The translations under genes were made by a program, and so were the position numbers. This document shows, one piece after another, positions 55,361-64,000 of a stretch of DNA of 64,000 nt (the first letter of the stretch is position 1; each line of letters begins with the position of its first letter). The stretch is from contig MU858142.1 in NCBI GenBank assembly GCA_033297075.1, positions 81,118 to 145,117 of the forward strand. Reading direction: 5' to 3'. Under the pieces are notes generated by a model. The model was not told the origin of the DNA, searched no databases, and saw only the letters and a list, made by a program, of their open reading frames with translations. The DNA is from Rhypophila decipiens (Eukaryota; Ascomycota; Sordariomycetes; Sordariales; Naviculisporaceae).

Positions 55361-58300
55361 ATCGTGAGGTAATTTCAACAGTTGTACCCCGTATCCGTAC
55401 AAATTTGCACTAATATGCACATTTAGACATCACCAGCTCCTTTCACAGCTTCATCCCATCTTCAATATCTGGGAATCCTCACCGCTGGTCATCGTCTATT
55501 GTTTTCAAACCCAAAGCCCAATCCCGTCTTTAGGCACCTGCTTTCATCTTGCAGATCATTTAGCATGTTTTGATCCCATTTGCAACGTTTAATCGAGGTT
55601 CAAAGACTCCACACAGTCTCTAACACACTCACACGCAATGTTCTTTTGGATGGATACTACTAGTATCGCGGCTCAGTACGGAATACTACCGTCAAAGACT
55701 TAGCTAAGTTATACATAGTGCTCTCGTCTACACTCTACTGGTACTAGCATGAATGCCTTACCACCCGCTTAACGATAGCTTCACCGACTTCCCCAGTTCT
55801 GCAGGGTCCTTGCAGCAAATATGGATACTAGTAATTTCTGAGCCCGCACGAACCCCATCAATAAAGTTTCCCCCCGTTTCGATGCTTAACACTAGCATCA
55901 TTTCGACTCCTCATGACAGACTATACAACTATCGACAAGATGGATTATTGAGACGACTATGCGGGTGCCTATGCTGAATGCGATACCGATTTAGTTGGGA
56001 CCATGTTAGCAAATCTGCCAATCCATTGGACAGGTTGCGGCCAGCCAGACCACACCTCCTGTTGGTACGCCCGCTTTTTCCGATCTCGCATCCATCCCGT
56101 ATGCATCCCTACAAGGCGCACCTCAACGTCTTCAGCGGGCATGCCACAGTTGGAAATCGACTCCGAAATAACATCCCGTTCCCATGGACTGGTTACAAAC
56201 GCCACAACAAGTTACATTTCCAATCTCGAATTGAGGCCATTGACGTTGGTGATGCTCATGACGCTCACAATATCAGATCTTCAACCAATCCGGGGGACAA
56301 CAAACCTTGTTGATCCCGAGATCCCTCTGGACCCTGTCTGCAGTCTCTCCTTGTATGATCACCAGTTGTGTTCTGCGTTTCCTCTCAGCCGGGAAAGTCA
56401 GAAGTTAAACCCAATTCTGGAAATCCGACAGCTCTCCGGGCCCATAAGCAGCATCATGGAGGCATGACCTCGGGATCATTCACGACCCCCAAATTTGATG
56501 GTCAGAGATGGTCCAACTCGTAACAAGACTGCCCATTAATTCTCACGCCGGACAACGACGACGATAGCGGCACAGAGAGATTAGTCCATTTCCAAACACG
56601 GCGAGGCATTGCACGTGGGCTGCTCGCTATCCGGCTTCCGCCGGAGCTTCTCATCACGCCTCAAGCCCCGTTCTTCCAACCGCAAGTTCATCAGCACTTG
56701 CGCAAGACTCGCAGTGTCTTTGAGTGCAAGTGGTAGTGATCGCACTGCGACCACTATGCAAGTTCGTTTAGCTGTGGAGTTCCGCCGTTGCTCTCTGCTC
56801 ATTGGGACGACTAATTATGTTGACACTTGTTTCGGCTTCGGATTTACGCCTTAGTCTCATCATCTCTCATGTCCCAAACTCAGGGGCCTCACTTGGCATC
56901 CAAAGTTCCCGTAGCATCGATGTTGCTCTACGGTCCACAGTTTCTTGCGCTCATGGAAAGGCAGAACGGTCTGATACCTAGTCCATGACTACTCAAGACT
57001 GTAGCGTCACAATGCGTATTCGTCTATTCGTTATCCTACATGGTGACGTGATGCTCGGAAAGGTTCTGGAAATTCACGATAGCCATGAGAGCAGCGGTCA
57101 TACCCTCACTTAGTTACCTTTCACATCTGATTGGGCATTTTCTAGTGCCAGTGGACGGCATCAGTCTGGGTGGGAAGATTCTGCAGATGCAAAATAGGTC
57201 GGAATGTGGCACTGAACAGACAAGAAGGTGTATTCGAGACGGTATCTCACCGGACATGATGTTGTGTCTCTGGTCGAATCCACAGATCAAGATACATGTA
57301 TCTGATTTGGATTTGTCAGGATCGGCCGAACCTTCCCGACGGAAACGGATGAACAAGACTTGGACAAATGCCCAATCACATCAGGAAGGCATCCGGCACT
57401 CGGCGTGGAAGGAGCCGTGTTTCGACAATATCGGGTTTTTGGTAGTGACTTGAGTGAGTCCGAGGACACACCAGCCACCTTCGCATTTCCCTCTCACCTG
57501 CAGTATCGCAGCTCCGTTTCTGGACAATGGCTTCCTCGTCTAAAAGGCTTTGATGCTGTTGGGTTGATCAAGAAAATAGAAACAAGACCAAATTACAGGC
57601 TACCAAACAAGGTCAGAAACATGGCTGAAAGAATCACCAAAAAAGAATACAATTCAGCCTTTTGTTCCAGGCACCGGCTTTTCGGTTTTCAGCGCTGAGT
57701 TTCCAGGTTATCACTGGCTCGGCTTTCTCGGTGGGCGCAGTCGACGCCACAACACGCTCAGGATATGTCTCCGAAGGGGTAACACTTGGGTGCCTATCCC
57801 GCCCGTCATCCGCCATGCAGGAACACCTCGACATCATGGGGAAGTTCAGCCCTACGTCTTACTGCCCTCTCTCAGCGGCCGGCAGCACTGACCTCCTTTT
57901 GTCGGTGTGGCTTAATCACCCACCTTATTTTGGCAATGTACTGGCCTGGAAGGCTTCACGGTGAGGTGAGAGCATGCGAGTTGTCTTGCTCGGACCCGAG
58001 GCGGTGAGGTTTCTCTGCTTATCGTGCCTGTTCCTATCCCGAAGCTGGTCGGCTTGCGGTCAGATATTATCACCGCCCGCCCGCGGTTCATGATGCCTGC
58101 CCTGACGGCCGCTTCTCATTGACTGAGTGGTCAAACATGTCTGACCTCCTTCTCAAAGAAGCAGTTACTGTCGTGGGACGGAAGCCGTTTCCTGGATTGG
58201 TGTTAATCTTCTCTATGCAGGGTATCATCAGTATACCGGAATGCTTCCCGGGTCGGTTGTCATCACCCCCGGGCGTGTGTGTCTTTCTCTCCTTTAGAAA

Positions 58301-60658
58301 TCCGGGGTACCGTGTTGGGCCTTCAAACTGACCTTCGGACGGTCTCACAAGATGCAGAACCCACTGGGTCTCGTTTCCAAGTGGTCTGTTTCTTGACAGA
58401 GGACAGGTATCGAGTATATCAGATGTGTGCGAGCGACATTCTAGTCCAGAGTTTGGTAGGATCCTACTAGAACTCTGCTGGATATATTCTCAGAAGTTTT
58501 CAGCTCTTGCCAAGTTATCGACAATCATGATACCCCTGTCGCCTGGCAGCTGAAAATCGAGGACCACGCTCTCTCGCGAAAGTAACAGGGGACAAAGATC
58601 TCTTCCGGCAAACGCGACTGCATCAAGAAACTTACCTTCAGAGCCATGCCACACCCTCTCGGGGATTGCTGATGATTGTTGGCTTGCTCTCTTCGTTTCC
58701 CTGACTGGCTAGACTGCAATACTCGCTGATGGATGTATGTATCTTCCTGAGCTCACTTTCAACGGACCTTGTCTCCTGACTGGCTCATGGAGAGCGAAGT
58801 TAGCTTCGCTTTTCTCCTAGTTCGTTCAATATTGCGAGCCTCTCATGGCCCCGGAGGAGAACCTCGCGTCTGAGGGTTAATATATCTCGCTCTTGATATC
58901 AGGCATGCGAACCAGGTGTGCTCTCGCTCCTCATGAGACTCAACTCACTTGTGGAATGACCATTGCCGTCTAGGTTATCTCAAGCACAACTTGGCGGGCC
59001 ATAGCATACTATATCGGCTATACTGAAAGTGGGCATATCTATGCTAAACTCGCCCGCTGTCCATGGTTGCCAGATGCACAGCCAGGAGAGGTTCAAGTGC
59101 GAGGAGACGAAAAAAGCAGACCTTCCTCGTTGGCATCTGCCACCGCCACTGGTCTCCCTGGCGTGTAATGAGAACCGTCAACCATGTGTCCCTGAGTCCA
59201 TTTTTCATCCGCTCGGGGACATCTTTTACTTTTGTTGCTGTATCAGTGTATATAATGTCATTTGGCTGACATCGAACATCACAGGTCAGTTTCTACGATA
59301 ACGACATGCCCACATTCGGGACATATGGCGTTATATCACTAATCACAGATGCCATTTATAGAGCCCGAGGTTCTCTGCCCGTTGTCAGATCCGAGCTTGG
59401 TGGCTTGGTACTTGGTCGAGAAGGGCCTATGAGATCCAACGGCAACTAAGAATGCATCCGTTGCATACCGGCAAGTTGGCGAGCTCTCACGCTTCATCAT
59501 CACCATGCCCATTCCGTTTTCTCCATGGCCAGTATCCGCAGCCACTGTTCGCGTATACTATCATTAGTACGACAAGAGGCGTCATGTCTCAGGGGATGAT
59601 AAGTACACGCCATGGAGAGAGTGCAGGACAGCCCCACGTTCAGAGTCGTACTTATCTCGAGGCTTCTAGATGCGTTGTCTATGTGGCTATTACGTGAGTA
59701 TAGTCTCAGCATAACATAGAAATGAGATCCAGATTCATGGTCACACTGGAACTCATACACCTGCCTACGCAATTCGAGATACGACCACCAAAAGCTACAC
59801 TGCAAAAAGGGGCAAGATTTTATGGATACCTACGTGCCATTACATGCACATACGCGTGTCAAAATTCCCTCTCAAAATCCTTCATTGCTCCGGTAACACT
59901 CGATCCAAGCCAAGTCCCGTCTGTGCCGCCTTCTAGAAACCTTTCTCCCACTCTACGCCTCCCTGCATCAAGGTTCTCACTGGACAGCCATCCGAGCCTC
60001 CGCATTTGTTTGATTCGGCGTGATACCTTACCCCGGACTGGGACTGTAAGTTCCATGTAGATTGTGTACACGTAACGGTTGATAGTATGGACAGTACTTG
60101 ATCATTTTTTTGCGTTTCTGTGCGGCCGTCGTCCCCCGTTGCCCCCTACCTGACCACACCTCCTGGCTGCTTGGTATGTGCACACGGACAAGATCTGGAT
60201 ATCTATTGGTCTATTCACCTGGATAAGAGAGGCAATTGCGTAAATCATATCTCTTGTCCATTGCGACGAGACACCTACTGTACCCCAAACGGAATGCTAA
60301 TGGGCAACCAGGGATCTTTGCGGCAGGCATGATGAGCAGCCGTCCATCTCTCCACCATGCGCAAGATGTCAGTGACTCTTCTATCCAACAATCTCTCTGC
60401 CTATTCACGCCATGGAGCCGCGGTGATATTGTGGGGTATACTTACTGTCTTGGGATACCGATACAATTGTCAAGCATACCATGGTTCATGGTACTGCGGG
60501 ATATGTTAGAGTGAGGCACACGCTCATGATGTGGAAGGGGACTTTGGTTGTTCCGGTATCTACTCCGTGCCAGATCTGGGAGTAGCTTCGTTACCAAGCA
60601 GGTTGGCCACCAGAACGACAGAATGAATGAACGGAAGCATGCCTCGCGCTCCCAAGAA

Positions 60659-60667
60659 TACGGAGTA
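60659..60667 (-). promoter_or_regulatory. TACTCCGTA motif copy 5 (TACGGAGTA on the plus strand)
   Basis: Fifth perfect copy, in reverse orientation, with a one-mismatch copy (TACTCCGTG) about 100 bases earlier. Confidence 0.4.
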
Positions 60668-61184
60668 AATGTGGGCAAAGATCAGTGGGGACAACTGTGT
60701 TTGAACTTTGAAGGCCGTCGGGAATTAGGAATTCATAACCGGAACTTGGCGGGCCCCATTTGATTGAGCATCTCGAGACTAGGGAAGACGGGGCAGGCGT
60801 TGCTACAGTAAATAGGAAGGACGAATACAACGGCCGCTAACCCAAGCAAAATATGTTCCTGCCGGACACTAGATCCTCCCGCCGTGGATCGGACCGGGAC
60901 GGCAGGAACGACCGGTCGGAGTCCCGGGACTAGTCATTCGGAGTTCGGCTTCTAGGATCAGTGATGGACTGACTTCATTCCCGGCCGAGTAAATGGCTCT
61001 TGTAAAAGATAAATAACAAAAGCATTTCCGTCGTCCCTTTTATAGTATTTATCTTAATGATGAAAGCTCCTGTTCCTCACCGCCGTTGCTGAAGCTACAG
61101 CTTGACGGGACATATAAAGAGCACGGTACTATTAAATCTGCTCATTCACCGAGCCGCACCGAGCCGATAACACCGGTCGGCGAG

Positions 61185-61191
61185 TGAGTCA
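61185..61191. promoter_or_regulatory. TGAGTCA element (Gcn4/Cpc1-type site) upstream of LYS9
   Basis: A perfect TGA[C/G]TCA bZIP site lies 249 bases before the LYS9 start codon, and a related TGAATCA lies at 61224-61230. Lysine biosynthesis genes are classic targets of the cross-pathway amino-acid control factor (Gcn4, Cpc1 or CpcA), so the position makes functional sense. Binding itself is inferred. Confidence 0.6.
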
Positions 61192-61439
61192 AACAGATAT
61201 TCCTCTCCTGGCCTGCAAGTCACTGAATCACTTAAAGTGGGCCTCTCCCCGGTGCATCTGTTCCGTCTGCCGGGACGGACAAGAGCAATGGGACCCCGCC
61301 GAAGTCGGAAGCAACAAAAACACCCCGCCTTAACTTTTTACAACACAACTACAACCGTAGCGGGGCACCTCCAGAAGAGTGCGAGTTGCCAAACATCAGG
61401 AAGGAAGCATCATCAAAAGAAATCCCATAAATCGACAAA

Positions 61440-63799
61440 ATGACACAATCGTGAGTTCCAGCTGTTCGTTTTCAATGCTTCTTTCATACTGATCAAAATA
61501 ACTTGCAGCGTTTTGATGCTCGGCGCGGGGTTCGTCACCCGCCCGACCCTTGACATCCTCTGCCAGTCTGGCATCCCCGTCACCGTTGGTATGTTTACTA
61601 TCACTCTATATACACCATCATAGCACAATGGAAACACAGCACTGCATTTATAAAACAAAGGTTCAACTGACATTCGGCACGTAACACACAGCCTGCAGAA
61701 CCCTCGAGACCGCCAAGGGTCTCGTCGCTGGTGTCCAAAATGCCACCCCCATCTCCCTCGACGTCACCAAGGAGGAAGCCCTGGACGCCGAGGTGGCCAA
61801 GCACGACCTCGTCATCAGCTTGATCCCCTATACCTTCCACGCCATGGTCATCAAGTCGGCTATCAGGCAAAAGAAGCATGTCGTCACCACCAGCTATGTC
61901 TCCCCCGCCATGATGGAGCTCGACCAGCAGTGCAAGGATGCTGGTATCACGGTTATGAATGAGATTGGATTGGGTATGGTTTCTTTATTTCCTATTGATG
62001 ATGTGACATTTATGAGACTGATAGACTGACAAACTAATCTTTGATGTAGACCCCGGTATCGATCATCTTTGTAAGTTGACCGTGTGGAAAACTCGAAAGA
62101 GCGGAATCGCCGACTGATACTGACGGTCTTTAGACGCTGTCAAGACCATTGAGGAGGTTCACAACGAGGGTGGAAAGATCCTGTCTTTCAAGAGCTTCTG
62201 CGGAGGCCTGGTATGTTCTTTTTGCATACCCTTTATTAGGACAATGCTCCTGACATGTTATGTCACGGCTGGCTTGCCACAACCTTGGCAAAGCTCTCGA
62301 CAAAGACAGATACTGACAGATACTATCTAGCCTGCGCCCGAGAACTCTGGAAACCCCTTGGGATACAAGTTCTCTTGGTAAGAAGCCCGTCCCCCGAATC
62401 ATCTGCGCTATGAATTACTGACAGCTTGTGGTCAGGTCTCCTCGTGGAGTTCTTCTTGCACTCCGCAATGCTGCTAGCTTCTACCAGGATGGCAAGGTTG
62501 TCAACGTAGCTGGTCCAGGTATGAGCTACTGATACCGGATATCAAGACCGGGGGTATCCCGGAACGACTGCATAAGACACGGAAGCTAACCATAATCGCA
62601 CGATCAGATCTTATGGCTACTGCTAAGCCGTATCACATCTACCCTGGTGAGTGATGCTATATCAAAGACCCCAGTTCGACAGCAAATAGGGCCTTTCCCA
62701 AAGACCGGCAGCTGCCAGTCTGCATCTCCTCGAGTCATTGTGTCTAACACTGCAACGCCAGGGTTCAACTTTGTCGCATATCCCAATCGTGACTCCACGC
62801 CGTACAAGGAGCGCTACAACATCCCCGAGGCCCAGACTATCATCAGGTACGTTCTTGTATCTAAATTTCACCGAACAGGCTCCTAATAGCTGTGCAGAGG
62901 AACTCTGAGATATGGAGGCTTCCCTGAATTCGTCAAAGTCCTTGTCGATATTGGCTTCCTGAGTGATGTGGAGCAGAGCTTCTGCAAGGAGCCCGTCTCT
63001 TGGAAGGAGGCCACCCAGAAGATCATCTCTGCCCCGTCATCCGACGAGAAGGACTTGGTCGCCACCATTTTGGCCAAGGCCACTTTCAAGGACGAAGATG
63101 AGAAGGAGCGCATCTTGAGCGGTCTTAGATGGCTTGGACTCTTCTCTACTGAGAAGGTACGTAAAGCATCGTTTCTTCGACCAGCTTCTGAGTCCTCTCG
63201 CTGACATCGAATTCAGACCATCCCTCGCGGCAACCCCTTGGATACTCTCTGCGCCACCCTCGAGAAAAAGATGCAGTTCGGCGAGGGAGAGCGTGATCTT
63301 GTGATGTAAGTGACATTCTCAGCCTGGATACAGGATCCGCCACGCTGGGCAAACCAGCCGTTGAACTTTTGGGTGATGCTAACAGCCAAAAAGGCTTCAA
63401 CACAAGTTCGAGGTTGAACTCAAGGACGGCACCAGGCAGACCCGGACCTCGACCCTCTGCGAGTACGGCAGCACCGAGCCCGGTGGCTACTCTGCCATGG
63501 CCAAGACTGGTATGACCCTCTTCGGATTCTCCAGAAAGAAGAAATGAATTCTAATTTGTCTCTGTACAGTCGGTGTCCCCTGCGCAGTCGCCGTCAAGCA
63601 AGTTCTCGATGGCACCATCTCCGAGAAGGGTGTTCTTGCCCCCATGAACAGCAAGATCAACAACCCTTTGATCAAGGAGCTCAAGGAGGTAAGTAAAGCC
63701 GCTACTTTGTTGAAGAATCATGACCACTAGTCGGGAATACTAATTGCGTGCGACTTTTAGAAGTATGGTATCGAGTGCAAGGAGGAGATTGTCGAGTAA
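61440..63799 (+). CDS. LYS9: Saccharopine reductase (saccharopine dehydrogenase, NADP+, L-glutamate-forming)
   Basis: Penultimate step of the fungal alpha-aminoadipate lysine pathway: aminoadipate semialdehyde plus glutamate plus NADPH gives saccharopine. Exons: 61440..61450, 61509..61588, 61692..61973, 62050..62070, 62134..62210, 62331..62377, 62436..62518, 62608..62646, 62762..62846, 62898..63156, 63217..63305, 63394..63509, 63570..63688 and 63761..63799. The 13 introns are all GT-AG, and the total is 1347 bases for 448 residues, close to yeast Lys9 (446). The N-terminal Rossmann motif is VLMLGAGFVTRPTLD. Further blocks are [88 protein letters not shown] and the C-terminal substrate domain (IIRGTLRYGGFPEF...). 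Exon 1 has only 11 bases and exon 4 only 21. The gene ends 107 bases before the terminal G tract. Confidence 0.95.
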
Positions 63800-63905
63800 A
63801 GTAGTGCCGGTGGAACAAGGAAAGCCAGATAAAAACCCTTTCAAGATAGTCTGGGGCCTTGGATGGGAAGCCCCTCCTCCTTCTTCTGTGACTACATGCG
63901 TGGGT

Positions 63906-63993
<88 letters not shown>

Positions 63994-64000
63994 CGGGGGG
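63800..64000. repeat. LYS9 3' flank ending in a 95-base G tract
   Basis: About 100 bases of normal 3' flank follow the stop. From 63906 to 64000 every base is G except a C at 63994. This may be a true homopolymer, a collapsed low-complexity end of a contig, or a sequencing artefact. Its length cannot be trusted. Confidence 0.85.

Larger units (their letters stand above)
48593..61439. other. 12.8 kb region with no supportable gene, upstream of the C2H2 factor
   Basis: This is the 5' flank of the zinc-finger gene (minus) and the promoter of LYS9 (plus) at its right end. Composition is balanced, open frames are short and unconvincing, and no transposon, RNA gene or domain is recognised. The stretch 48950-49200 is G-rich on the plus strand (C/T-rich on the transcribed side of the factor). 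Copies of TACTCCGTA or its complement lie at 52020-52028, 55352-55360 and 60659-60667. GTAC-rich palindromic words occur near 49281-49300 and 55228-55390. The last 260 bases contain a TGAGTCA element. Extensive regulatory DNA or non-coding transcripts are the most likely content. Confidence 0.5.

Noticed and set aside
1..64000. CRISPR array, bacterial operons, riboswitches
   Set aside because: The sequence is eukaryotic (spliceosomal introns throughout). The only regular arrays are the LysM repeat and the 22-bp minisatellite, neither of which has repeat-spacer structure.

Overview
The window is genomic DNA of a filamentous ascomycete (Pezizomycotina). Protein-coding genes are interrupted by short GT-AG introns of about 46 to 120 bases with TACTAAC-like branch sites. 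Start codons are ATG in purine/CACC contexts. The gene content is typical of that group: killer-toxin-like GH18 chitinase, LysM effector, questin-oxidase-like protein, F-box protein and fungal C2H2 factor. I cannot fix the class or genus. The ends are cut: an endopolyphosphatase gene runs off the left edge, and the right edge is a 95-base, almost pure G tract.

Left part (1-14.0 kb). A partial vacuolar endopolyphosphatase gene (minus) is followed by a chitin-focused secreted-protein cluster. This comprises a 1399-residue chitinase with three LysM modules, a CBM18 and a GH18 domain (minus, 3 exons), a 449-residue secreted protein of unknown family (plus, facing away across a 1.6 kb promoter region), and a 371-residue LysM protein with tandemly duplicated LysM units (plus, 2 exons). 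The chitinase resembles the chitinase subunit of yeast zymocin-type killer toxins in architecture. The orphan secreted neighbour is therefore the most interesting unknown here, as a possible partner or cargo; that role is inference only.

Middle-left (14.0-21 kb). This part holds a 22-bp minisatellite, an F-box protein gene with an unresolved start, an AT-rich repeat-bearing stretch with an LTR-like start and a perfect 27-nt palindrome, and a conserved fungal protein of unknown function whose gene includes a 29-nt micro-exon.

Housekeeping block (21-35 kb). In order: Ofd1/Tpa1-type prolyl hydroxylase (minus), ribulose-phosphate 3-epimerase (minus, 4 exons), a divergent questin-oxidase-like gene (plus, 3 exons), checkpoint clamp loader Rad17 (plus) and APC/C subunit Apc2 (minus, convergent with Rad17).

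Right part (35-61 kb). This is a gene-poor stretch of about 26 kb in which the only gene I can support is a C2H2 zinc-finger transcription factor (minus), with about 12 kb of apparently non-coding DNA on each side. A 9-mer, TACTCCGTA (or its complement), recurs there far above chance, and GTAC-rich short palindromes are common.

Right end (61.4-64 kb). Saccharopine reductase (LYS9 type) is split into 14 exons. A perfect TGAGTCA element upstream fits cross-pathway (Gcn4/Cpc1) amino-acid control. All exon boundaries were read by eye from splice signals and reading frame.
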